Below are positions 28,398-36,890 of a stretch of 64,000 nucleotides of DNA, piece by piece. Source of the DNA: Alkalimarinus sediminis (GTDB lineage: Bacteria > Pseudomonadota > Gammaproteobacteria > Pseudomonadales > Oleiphilaceae); the NCBI RefSeq assembly GCF_026427595.1, contig NZ_CP101527.1:2017501-2081500 (forward strand), given 5' to 3'. Numbering within the stretch: position 1 is the stretch's first letter; each line of letters starts with the position of its first letter. Both the position numbers and the translations under genes were made by a program. Below the pieces are notes generated by a model. It worked only from the letters and a program-made list of their open reading frames with translations, was not told the DNA's origin and did no database searches.

Positions 28398-30416
28398 TTA
28401 TACTGTGCCTGGTTGACTTTCTCGAGGTGAAGCCGAGTCTGCTTTTGTCGCAATATTATTGGTTTCTTGAGGCGCAGATTTCTTTTTACGGATACGGTAA
28501 CGACGATCTGTGATCGCTAAAAATCCACCTGCTGCCATCATTAAAGAGCCCAGCCACATCCAGCGCACAAAAGGCTTGTAATGCACACGGATAGCCCATG
28601 CATCGCCATCTAAAGGCTCACCCATTGCCACATATAGATCTCTAAACAATCCAGGGTCGATAGCTGCTTCTGTCATCATGCTACGCTGAGCATTATAAAC
28701 ACGCTTTTCAGGCTTTAAGGTTGTGACCTGTTCGCCATCAGCCCATACTGTAATAATCGCTTGGTCAGCCTCGTAGTTAGGGCCTGTTTTGTGGGTCAGT
28801 TTATCAAACTTAAACTCAAAGCCGGCTACAACAACACTATCACCAGGGGCTAAGCGAAGGTCTCGCTCTTCCTCATAGTTTGAAACCAGGCAGATTCCGA
28901 TGATTGCAGCAGCTAAACCCAAGTGCCCTAACACCATACCAGTATAAGAGCGTCCTAGTTTTGAAAGACCTTTGATACGGCCCTGCTTGGAAGATGATTT
29001 ATTCCAAATATCTTTAAACGTGACCGCAGTCAGCCAGAATGCTATCCACATACCCAAGAATACAGATGCATTAAATTCGCCACCAAACATAAATGGGAAT
29101 AACAATGCCAACCCAGTGCTAAGAATAGCCGCTAACCACAGCTGCTTGACCAGGTATTCAACTTTAGTATCTTTCCATCGACTAACAATGCCCACACCCA
29201 TAATAGCCACTAAGACAGAGACAATAGGCACAAACAGCTTGTTAAAGTATGGAGCGCCAACAGACAGCTTTCCGCCACCAATAAAATCCATAAACAGTGG
29301 GTATAAAGTACCTAAAAATACAGTAACAGTGGCGACCATCAAAAATACGTTGTTTAACAACAGGAAGGACTCTCGTGAGAGTAAAGTGTGTGTCGCACGA
29401 CTACTCACAGCTGGAGCTCTTAACGCATACAGAGTTAGCGCTCCGACCAATGTAATGGCTAACAATCCAAGAATAAATGCACCACGAGCAGGGTCAGAAG
29501 CAAACGCGTGCACTGAAGTTAATACCCCCGATCGAACCAGGAATGTCCCTAACAAACTTAGCGAGAATGCAATAATTGCGAGCAACACCGTCCAGCTTTT
29601 AAATACACCGCGCTTTTCAGTGACCGCTAACGAGTGCATCAATGCAGTACCGACTAACCAAGGCATAAATGAAGCATTTTCAACTGGATCCCAGAACCAC
29701 CAGCCGCCCCAGCCTAGCTCGTAGTATGCCCACCAGCTTCCGAGAGATATACCTAGGGTAAGAAACGCCCATGCAACCGTCGTCCAAGGTCGAGACCAAC
29801 GAGCCCATGCAGCATCTAGTCGTCCACTCATCAAAGCAGCGAGTGCGAAAGCAAATGCAACTGAAAAACCAACATAGCCCATATAGAGCATTGGAGGGTG
29901 AAGAATTAAGCCAATATCTTGTAACAAGGGGTTAAGGTCTGCCCCTTCTTGCGGAAACTCAGGTAAGTAACGCGTAAACGGGTTTGAAGTGGCTAGGATA
30001 AACAGCCCAAAACCAACGCTGACCATCCCCATAATCGATAGCACTCTGGCGACCATGTCTTGTGGTAAGTCACGACTAAAAACAGCGACAGCAAAACTCC
30101 AGCCAGCAAGAATTAATGCCCACAACAGCAATGAGCCTTCATGCCCGCCCCATACCGCACTTATCTTGAAGTAATAAGGAAGGTGTGAGTTGGAGTGTGA
30201 GGCCACATACTGAACCGAGAAGTCATCGGTAACGAATGCAATGCTGAGACAGACAAAACTGATCATCAAGAATACAAACTGACCCGTAGCCATAGGACGG
30301 GCAAAACTCATCCAAAGATCGCTTCTGATAATCGTACCTACCAACGGAACTATTGCTTGGATGATGGCAATGGCAAATGCGAGTATTAACGCAAAATGGC
30401 CTAACTCGGGTAACAT
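28398..30416 (-). CDS. ccmF: Haem lyase subunit CcmF
   Basis: The core membrane subunit that attaches haem to apocytochrome c. 672 residues with many hydrophobic segments. It carries the WWD-type haem-handling motif as GWGGWWFWDPVENASF near residue 234 and the conserved HPP in LILHPPMLYMGYVG near 172. The C-terminal cytoplasmic tail is hydrophilic. It lies about 85 bp after ccmE. Confidence 0.97.
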   Translation of the reverse strand: MLPELGHFALILAFAIAIIQAIVPLVGTIIRSDLWMSFARPMATGQFVFLMISFVCLSIAFVTDDFSVQYVASHSNSHLPYYFKISAVWGGHEGSLLLWALILAGWSFAVAVFSRDLPQDMVARVLSIMGMVSVGFGLFILATSNPFTRYLPEFPQEGADLNPLLQDIGLILHPPMLYMGYVGFSVAFAFALAALMSGRLDAAWARWSRPWTTVAWAFLTLGISLGSWWAYYELGWGGWWFWDPVENASFMPWLVGTALMHSLAVTEKRGVFKSWTVLLAIIAFSLSLLGTFLVRSGVLTSVHAFASDPARGAFILGLLAITLVGALTLYALRAPAVSSRATHTLLSRESFLLLNNVFLMVATVTVFLGTLYPLFMDFIGGGKLSVGAPYFNKLFVPIVSVLVAIMGVGIVSRWKDTKVEYLVKQLWLAAILSTGLALLFPFMFGGEFNASVFLGMWIAFWLTAVTFKDIWNKSSSKQGRIKGLSKLGRSYTGMVLGHLGLAAAIIGICLVSNYEEERDLRLAPGDSVVVAGFEFKFDKLTHKTGPNYEADQAIITVWADGEQVTTLKPEKRVYNAQRSMMTEAAIDPGLFRDLYVAMGEPLDGDAWAIRVHYKPFVRWMWLGSLMMAAGGFLAITDRRYRIRKKKSAPQETNNIATKADSASPRESQPGTV

Positions 30417-30500
30417 ATCTGCTTCCTGTTTTTTGCGTTACTTTTAACGCGTTTCAATTTCTCTAATGCCGTTAAATCGGTCAACAGCTGTTTAGTGCTT

Positions 30501-30977
30501 TTAGTATGCTTGCTTCTCAGAATAGGGCTGAACATCCTTCCCGTCGGCCGTTTTTCCAGACTTCTCCAACGCCTCTTGAACTTCTGGAGGCATATAGTTT
30601 TCATCATGCTTAGCTAGTACTTCATCCGCTTGAAATACACCATTTCCATCAACCTTGCCCATCGCGACAATTCCCTGACCTTCTCTGAACAGATCAGGCA
30701 ATATGCCGGTATACTCAACTGGAATACTGGCATTAAAATCAGTCAACTCAAAGTTCACCAATAGGCTTGAGTCGTCTCTTTTGATACTTCCATCTACTAC
30801 CATTCCTCCGGCTCTAATGCGAGCGCCTTCAGGGGCTTCCCCTTCTGCTATTTGAGTAGGGTTGTAGAAGAGATTGATGTTCTCTTGAAGTGCAAATAAT
30901 ACCAACCCAACTACTGATGCAAACCCGAAGACCAAGAACAGCACTAATATTAATCGTTGTTTACGTTTTGGGTTCAT
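30501..30977 (-). CDS. ccmE: Haem chaperone CcmE
   Basis: Binds haem covalently and passes it to CcmF. The 158-residue protein has an N-terminal anchor ([20 protein letters not shown], residues about 8-27) and an OB-fold. The haem-binding histidine lies in [10 protein letters not shown] near residue 127, with the tyrosine of HxxxY also present. Its ATG overlaps the ccmD stop by one base (TAATG). Confidence 0.97.
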   Translation of the reverse strand: MNPKRKQRLILVLFLVFGFASVVGLVLFALQENINLFYNPTQIAEGEAPEGARIRAGGMVVDGSIKRDDSSLLVNFELTDFNASIPVEYTGILPDLFREGQGIVAMGKVDGNGVFQADEVLAKHDENYMPPEVQEALEKSGKTADGKDVQPYSEKQAY

Positions 30978-31153
30978 TAGGCAACACTCTCCCGCTTTAG
31001 CCTTTGTTGGTGTTTCTTAACTATCTGTTTCTTCTTTGTCATCGGCAACACGATATTGGCGATGAAGATTAATGCTGCAACACCATAAGAGAGCCAGACA
31101 TAAAGACCATGCCCACCCATGGCTAAAAAATCGGAGAAACTCTCAAAACTCAT
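30977..31153 (-). CDS. ccmD: Haem exporter protein CcmD
   Basis: A 58-residue single-pass membrane protein that stabilises CcmC and CcmE in the ccm complex. Translating the minus strand from the ATG at 31153 gives [16 protein letters not shown], then a hydrophobic stretch with [10 protein letters not shown], then a very basic tail ([16 protein letters not shown]). This is the standard CcmD plan. It overlaps ccmC by ATGA and ccmE by one base. Confidence 0.95.
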   Translation of the reverse strand: MSFESFSDFLAMGGHGLYVWLSYGVAALIFIANIVLPMTKKKQIVKKHQQRLKRESVA

Positions 31154-31896
31154 AACGAAGCTCCTTTAGTGACTAACTTTTTCACCCAGTTCGTTCGGCG
31201 CTCTCGCTCAAGAATCTCATTTCTTGTACGAAGTAAGATGACCGTTGTAAAAAAACAATAAAACCCAATCAACATTATCAGCAGTGGCACCCACATTTCG
31301 GCTGGCATTGCCGGCTTCTCAGTAAGTGTGAATGTGGCAGGCTGATGCAGGGTATTCCACCATTCCACGGAGTATTTAATAATCGGAATATTCACCAACC
31401 CAACCAGTGCTAAAACAGCACTGGCTTTAGCGGCCGTGGTGGCATCCTCAATTGCTGACTGCAACGCCATAATGCCAAAATAAAGAAATAGCAGTATTAA
31501 CATCGAAGTTAAGCGAGCATCCCACACCCACCAAGTACCCCAAGTCGGCTTGCCCCATACAGCGCCTGTTAGTAACGCCATAAACGTAAAAGACGCACCT
31601 ACAGGAGCGGCCGCCTTTACAAACATATCGGCCAGTTTCATTTTCCATATCAACCCTATAGCACCCGCAATCGCCATCATCATAAAGCAGGACTGTGCGA
31701 GTATGGCCGAGGGAACATGAATATAGATAATCCGAAAACTATTCCCCTGTTGATAATCTTCTGGTGCAAAGGCCAATGCCCAGACGCTGCCAAAAACAAG
31801 TAAAATCGCAGATATAGCTGCGAACCAAGGCAACCATTTTCCAGAAATGTCATAAAACCATTTTGGAGAGCCTAGTTTGTGAAAAAAAGTCCACAT
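31150..31896 (-). CDS. ccmC: Haem transport membrane protein CcmC
   Basis: Loads haem onto CcmE. 248 residues with six membrane segments, and the tryptophan-rich WWD motif as WGTWWVWDARLTS near residue 126, plus histidines in YIHVPSA near 61 and in LHQPATF near 191. It is the first of the ccmC-D-E series, ending in an ATGA overlap with ccmD. Confidence 0.97.
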   Translation of the reverse strand: MWTFFHKLGSPKWFYDISGKWLPWFAAISAILLVFGSVWALAFAPEDYQQGNSFRIIYIHVPSAILAQSCFMMMAIAGAIGLIWKMKLADMFVKAAAPVGASFTFMALLTGAVWGKPTWGTWWVWDARLTSMLILLFLYFGIMALQSAIEDATTAAKASAVLALVGLVNIPIIKYSVEWWNTLHQPATFTLTEKPAMPAEMWVPLLIMLIGFYCFFTTVILLRTRNEILERERRTNWVKKLVTKGASL

Positions 31897-31966
31897 TGAT
31901 AATTTCTCGTACTTTAATTTAAAAACTGTTTCTTTAGTTAATTAACTATTGTTAATGCACTGTTAA

Positions 31967-32674
31967 TTAATTAGACAAGCTAATTCTTAATGCGGCCGCA
32001 GCGGCTAGCGGCGACATGGTTAACGCTAGTGCAAAAATAGCCCCCATTAAGGCAATATAACCCTCTATCGGCAACATATTGGCGGCTGCCTGTACCGTAC
32101 CGGTACCGAAAATTAACACAGGTATGTATAAGGGTAAAATCAGTAACGATATTAATACCCCTCCTACCCTTAACCCCACCGTCAATGCGGCACCAATAGC
32201 ACCGACAAGACTCAGTACAGGCGTACCTAACAGTAGCGTTAGCATCAGTACTTTAATGGTGTCAAAATCAAGGTGCATCATAACACCTAACATGGGAGAT
32301 AAAATAATAAGTGGGACACCCGTCACCAACCAATGAGCCGTTATTTTAGCTAACACCATAATAAACAGTGGTTGCGGAGTGAGGACTATCTGTTCGAGTG
32401 AGCCATCTTCGAAATCAGACCTAAATAAACTATCAAGTGACAGCAGTGTGGCTAGCAACGCGGCTACCCAGACAACGCCTGCACCAGCCTCTTGCAGAAA
32501 TGACTTTTCGGGGCTAACCCCTAAAGGGAATAAACTCACCACGATCACAAAAAAGATCATCGGATTAACAAGATCTTGTCGCCTTCTATAAGCAAGGGTT
32601 AGATCCCGTTTTAAGACCGTAATAAAGATACTCATTACGGAGGGGGAAGCAGTATTCTGAACACTTACATTCAT
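31967..32674 (-). CDS. ccmB: Haem exporter permease CcmB
   Basis: Membrane part of the CcmAB ABC transporter that releases holo-CcmE. 235 residues with about six hydrophobic segments. Conserved stretches include FRSDFEDGSLEQ near residue 65 and LLLGTPVLSLVGAIGAALT near 150. It overlaps ccmA by ATGA and is followed by ccmC after 70 bp. Confidence 0.95.
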   Translation of the reverse strand: MNVSVQNTASPSVMSIFITVLKRDLTLAYRRRQDLVNPMIFFVIVVSLFPLGVSPEKSFLQEAGAGVVWVAALLATLLSLDSLFRSDFEDGSLEQIVLTPQPLFIMVLAKITAHWLVTGVPLIILSPMLGVMMHLDFDTIKVLMLTLLLGTPVLSLVGAIGAALTVGLRVGGVLISLLILPLYIPVLIFGTGTVQAAANMLPIEGYIALMGAIFALALTMSPLAAAAALRISLSN

Positions 32675-33393
32675 TCTGCTTCACCTGCTACTAATGGCTT
32701 GTGGGCTTGCTCTTTAAGAGGCTCTTGTTTCAATGAAGATTTACCAAGCTGTAGCTTTTTGAACCCTTGCTCAAGCTGCAACTCATGATGAGTCGTAAGC
32801 AACACAGCACCACCCTGCTGGGCGCGTTCTTGTAGCAGTGCTTCAAGCTCTTTAACGCCTTTTTTATCAATCGCTGTGAACGCTTCATCTAGAATCCACA
32901 GTTCATCTGTCGATAAATATAACCTGGCCAGAGCAACTCGCCGATGCTGACCCGCAGAGAGGTTATGGCAAGGAACGTCTTCATATCCGTATAGCCCGAC
33001 TTTCTCTAATGCATGATGTATCTGCTCATCAGTTACACTCTGGCGGACTCCCATGAGAGCGCGCAAATTTTCAACCGGTGTCAGAATTGCCTTAACACCT
33101 GGCTTATGCCCCAAGTAAAGCAGGTTTGAAAGAAAGTCGATTCTCGCGGAGTGTATCGCTTCGCCTTTCCAGAAAATATTACCTTCGTATGCGCTAGATA
33201 GTCCGCTCATAATTCGAAGTAGTGTGGTTTTACCTGACCCGTTAGGCCCTTCAACCTGAATTATCTCACCAGCATTAATCGAGAAGTTAAGGTCTTCAAA
33301 CAATACTCGCTCGTCACGCTCACAGAATAGAGACTCAGCACGTAACAATTCGCGACTAGAAGACTGGGTAACAATAGGTGAGACAGCAGACAT
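32671..33393 (-). CDS. ccmA: Haem exporter ATP-binding subunit CcmA
   Basis: ATPase of the CcmAB transporter. 240 residues with Walker A GPNGSGKTTLLR near residue 50, the signature LSAGQHRRVALARL near 144 and Walker B WILDEAFTAID near 165. It is the first gene of the ccmABCDEFGHI operon in this window; the C-terminal 25 residues are charged and seem extra. Confidence 0.95.
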   Translation of the reverse strand: MSAVSPIVTQSSSRELLRAESLFCERDERVLFEDLNFSINAGEIIQVEGPNGSGKTTLLRIMSGLSSAYEGNIFWKGEAIHSARIDFLSNLLYLGHKPGVKAILTPVENLRALMGVRQSVTDEQIHHALEKVGLYGYEDVPCHNLSAGQHRRVALARLYLSTDELWILDEAFTAIDKKGVKELEALLQERAQQGGAVLLTTHHELQLEQGFKKLQLGKSSLKQEPLKEQAHKPLVAGEAE

Positions 33394-33625
33394 TAATAAC
33401 CTTCAACGACAATTTGGCTAATCAGTTTGCAGCACCATCAGCCTTTAAGGCCGCACAGTATACACAAACGGAATAAACTTCCCTAATGCTTAACGCAGGC
33501 CTATTATATAGTAACGATTGAAACAAATCCCTTGACCTAACTCACGTTAGTTTGGGGCAAAGATTACATCTAGTTAAGGTTATAGCTTGATGGCCTAGCA
33601 GTATAATTGAGGACTGAGTAATTTC

Positions 33626-35152
33626 ATGTCGATTGACGCCCCAAACAACAAAGCGGATAAGTATGGTTCCCACGCTAAACAAGCTACGCGAACCGACTCG
33701 TCATCAAGCAACGCGTCCAGTTCAACTCATACCTCTTCCGCAACGACTAAACCTGCTACGTCGTTAGACAGCATCAATATTAAGGTAGGTCAGGCTATAC
33801 AAGCGAAAGTCATAGAGGTGCTCAACTCAGTATCTACACGCTCCAACCAAAATAACTTTAACGTCACGCTAGAGATAGGTGGAGAAAAGCTAGCCGTCAA
33901 AACTAATATCGCACTGCAACCTGGACAAGTAATCGAACTAAGCGCAAATGCCAAAGGCGAGCTATTACTGCCAAGACCCACACAAGCAGATACACCGCCG
34001 CTAATCTCAGCACTTTCAAAAGTTTTGCCATATCAGCAACCGATTGGAAAAGTCATCGCTCTATTGATGCAGAACCTTCCTGCTCTTACTTCCGGTAACG
34101 CCGAGGTTAAACAACTGGCTGATCAACTTACGGCGCTGCTACCTAAATCTGCTAATTTTACTGGGAATACCAACGGGTCGACCTCGCCGTCAGGAAGCGT
34201 GGTAAATGGTGCGCAATTAGTAAAGCAGGCAATATCTCAGTCGGGTATATTTATGGAGAGTAAACTTGCCCTTGCAGGCCAACAAAGCGCCCTCGTCAAT
34301 TCCAGCAGAAGCCAGATAAACAGTTCATCCATTAGCTCTGCCACCCATGCCCTCGCCCAAGCCTTGAAATCGGTAGCCCAGGCTCCGTCTAGCACAACAT
34401 CAGCTACCGGCACCAGTACAAACAATTTAGCAGCATTAAACGCTGGCACTGTTTCAAGCACCCCTTTAACCACAGATTTAAAGTCAACGATAAGCCAGTT
34501 AATTGGCTCATTGAATGCTATTTACGCGACTCAACATTCCGCAACAGGGCAAACACCCAATTTTATAGCTGAGTCAGACCCTGCACTACTGGTTAACCCG
34601 TTTAATTTTCCATCGGCCTTAAGCACATCAAAACTAGGTCTCCAAGGTGATAGAGATCTGTCTGTCGGGGATCTTCTGAAGCGATTAGCCGGCGCACTTA
34701 ATCGCATTCAGTTTCAACAACTTAATAGCCTTTATCAAGCGCAGTCTGCATCAACTGACACAACAACCATTCAGACCTGGCAGATGGAGCTACCGTTTTT
34801 ATCGCAACAAAACCAAATAGACTCAATTCAATTAAGAATTGACCAAGAAAAAGAAAAAAATGATGATCAGGAAGGCGCAGAAAAGACGTCTAAATGGAAG
34901 CTTGCTCTCACCTTCGACCTGGAAGAACTGGGCCCTATGTTTATTCAGGTTAACCTGACACCGCCAACTATCTCTTCCACCATTTGGGCAGAGAATCAGG
35001 CAACATTAAAGCTCATCAATAAAGAAGCGCACAATCTAAGAGAGAGCTTTGCAGAACTGGGGTTGACGGTTGAAGATATCTCTTGCCGTAAAGGTCAACC
35101 TAATATGCGAAAAACCCGATTAGACCAACAGATCGTCGATATAAAGGCGTAA
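33626..35152 (+). CDS. FliK-like hook-length control domain protein
   Basis: A 508-residue protein. Most of it is a low-complexity S/T/A/N-rich region (residues about 15-65, and 170-300). The last 120 residues resemble the FliK C-terminal (Flg_hook) domain: DLEELGPMFIQVNLTPP followed by IWAENQATLKLINKEAHNLRE (given in part). It does not have the usual flagellar hook gene neighbours and is separate from the standard fliK at 61166-62368. In related genomes this FliK-like gene also sits opposite ccmA and before fhlB. It may control an export switch with FhlB, but that is inference. Confidence 0.8.
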   Translation: MSIDAPNNKADKYGSHAKQATRTDSSSSNASSSTHTSSATTKPATSLDSINIKVGQAIQAKVIEVLNSVSTRSNQNNFNVTLEIGGEKLAVKTNIALQPGQVIELSANAKGELLLPRPTQADTPPLISALSKVLPYQQPIGKVIALLMQNLPALTSGNAEVKQLADQLTALLPKSANFTGNTNGSTSPSGSVVNGAQLVKQAISQSGIFMESKLALAGQQSALVNSSRSQINSSSISSATHALAQALKSVAQAPSSTTSATGTSTNNLAALNAGTVSSTPLTTDLKSTISQLIGSLNAIYATQHSATGQTPNFIAESDPALLVNPFNFPSALSTSKLGLQGDRDLSVGDLLKRLAGALNRIQFQQLNSLYQAQSASTDTTTIQTWQMELPFLSQQNQIDSIQLRIDQEKEKNDDQEGAEKTSKWKLALTFDLEELGPMFIQVNLTPPTISSTIWAENQATLKLINKEAHNLRESFAELGLTVEDISCRKGQPNMRKTRLDQQIVDIKA

Positions 35153-35186
35153 CCAACCTTAAATAAACCACAAGCACGACCGCCAT

Positions 35187-35507
35187 ATGAACAAACATGA
35201 AGAACTGACAACAGCCGTTGCACTAAAATATGATGGTAAAGACGCGCCAACCATTACGGCCACTGGCGAAGGGTCTGTTGCCGAGGAGATCATTCGTATT
35301 GCCAAAGAGGCGAATATCCCACTTTACGAAAATGCCGATTTAGTAGCGCTTTTATCTCAACTAGAACTTGGGGAGAACATTCCTGAAGTACTTTATAAGG
35401 TTATCGCGGAGATAATTGCGTTTGCCTATCACATTCAAAACAAGGTACCCGAAGGGTTTAATAGAGAGACCGGCGAGATGGAGAGAAGAGAAAAGCCGAT
35501 TAATTGA
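35187..35507 (+). CDS. fhlB: FhlB, orphan FlhB cytoplasmic domain
   Basis: A 106-residue protein that lines up with the part of FlhB after its NPTH cleavage site: TTAVALKYDGKDAPTI corresponds to FSIALKYDGDTMVAPV in the FlhB of this window, and EIIRIAKEANIPLYENADL to the matching EIALKIREIAKEHNVEIVQ region. The NPTH motif and membrane domain are missing. Such proteins are known as FhlB, which can replace the FlhB C-terminal domain in export switching. It lies 34 bp after the FliK-like gene, likely co-transcribed. Confidence 0.86.
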   Translation: MNKHEELTTAVALKYDGKDAPTITATGEGSVAEEIIRIAKEANIPLYENADLVALLSQLELGENIPEVLYKVIAEIIAFAYHIQNKVPEGFNRETGEMERREKPIN

Positions 35508-35552
35508 TCACTAGCCTATATCGCTTCGAGCCTTATCTTACCAAGCAAGCGA

Positions 35553-36890
35553 TTATCGCCGACTTGATTGCCTAAGTGCGCCAGGTGAAAAGTGTCGCTT
35601 ACTCGGCAATTCATTAGAAAATTCTACCTTATTATCTGCCCCTCCTTTTACTAGCTGAGAAAAGTGCTGCGATGTCTTCAAATCATGATAGGTATCAACA
35701 ACTTTCCATATACCAGGCATCTCTGGATAAAACTTGGTATACGATAAGCTCACACGCCATAGCGCATCATGTTTATCATACTGTTCAGCATGCATTGTGA
35801 TCCATGAGTCCTCATCAATATACATGCGTCTTCGCCCATAGATATGTCGATGATCTTCTTTTAGCACCCCTTCTACCACCCAAACCCTATGTAGCTCAAA
35901 CCGGGCATTAGTTAGATCAATATGGTGCTTTTGTGTCAGCTGATCTATGTCCATGTTTATGAGCCGGTTATTGTTATAAGGGATATATAGCTCTTTTTTA
36001 CCTAACAGCTTCCAGTGATAGCGCTCTGGCAACCCGTTAAATAGATCAACCTCATCAACCACCCTCACCATTTCAGAGTTAGGGTTTGGGGTGTCATGGC
36101 CTAAATCGGGAATGCGAATAACACGTCTTTGCTGCGCATCATAGAACCACACCTTTCTAGGGTTAAGCCGCTGATTCAACGTGTCGTAGATTAACAGTCC
36201 GCCACCTGCTAAATTTGCCGGTGATAGCGTTCGGGTAAGGTAATAGGTTTTGACATGCCTATCAGCAAAAATATCTCTATCCGGTGCATTATAGGGGCTC
36301 GCAACTTCTCCCCTAGAGACTATCTCTTGAAAAGAACCATTCTCCTGTACCAACACTTCAGTGTAGTTAACCTTAATATGCACCCCTCGCCATGAAACGA
36401 GATGATTCCACAACACCTGTTGGGCGTTTTCAGGCACCGGAAAAGGAACCCCCTGCCACACATTTTTAATGCCGTTTCCTTCATCAATCAATTCGGCTGA
36501 GAGATAGTTTTTGGCCGTCGCCTGGTAGATGTAGTCCGGCACATGATGGGTGCGGTAGGAGTTATATACCGGTACTTTAAATGTATCTGGATACTTATTT
36601 ATTAAGGCCTGCACCCCTACACTTAGATGAGTACGATGTTCATTTAGGTTCTCTTGAGTGATATAAAACAATGGCTTTTCATTGGCAATTTCATCCAGGC
36701 GCTGCTGGGAGAGTACTTCGCTTTTATTCCAAGCGGGGATGGTACCCTCCATATTGCCGGCCTTCTCAGCACCCAGAGCTGTTAAGCCTAACTCTGCAAA
36801 AGTCCGCCGTTTATCACTTTCGGCACTTTTTGCAATCTGAGAAACAAGCACTGCAACAAATAGAATTACCAAGACCGCAACATTACTCAT
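35553..36890 (-). CDS. DUF1329 protein
   Basis: A 445-residue protein with a hydrophobic N-terminus that reads as a signal peptide (residues 1-22), so it should be exported. The remainder matches DUF1329: LGLTALGAEKAGNMEGTIPAW near residue 33 (given in part) and PYNNNRLINMDID, plus W-V-EG-LKEDHRHIYGRR near residue 316. DUF1329 proteins are probably outer-membrane or periplasmic, with unknown function. Its ATG overlaps the end of the diguanylate cyclase gene by 8 bases (ATGAGTAA), so translation should be coupled. Confidence 0.8.
   Translation of the reverse strand: MSNVAVLVILFVAVLVSQIAKSAESDKRRTFAELGLTALGAEKAGNMEGTIPAWNKSEVLSQQRLDEIANEKPLFYITQENLNEHRTHLSVGVQALINKYPDTFKVPVYNSYRTHHVPDYIYQATAKNYLSAELIDEGNGIKNVWQGVPFPVPENAQQVLWNHLVSWRGVHIKVNYTEVLVQENGSFQEIVSRGEVASPYNAPDRDIFADRHVKTYYLTRTLSPANLAGGGLLIYDTLNQRLNPRKVWFYDAQQRRVIRIPDLGHDTPNPNSEMVRVVDEVDLFNGLPERYHWKLLGKKELYIPYNNNRLINMDIDQLTQKHHIDLTNARFELHRVWVVEGVLKEDHRHIYGRRRMYIDEDSWITMHAEQYDKHDALWRVSLSYTKFYPEMPGIWKVVDTYHDLKTSQHFSQLVKGGADNKVEFSNELPSKRHFSPGALRQSSRR

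Noticed and set aside
28972-29724. 250-residue plus-strand frame opposite ccmF
   Set aside because: Asparagine- and threonine-rich mirror of membrane-helix codons in ccmF.
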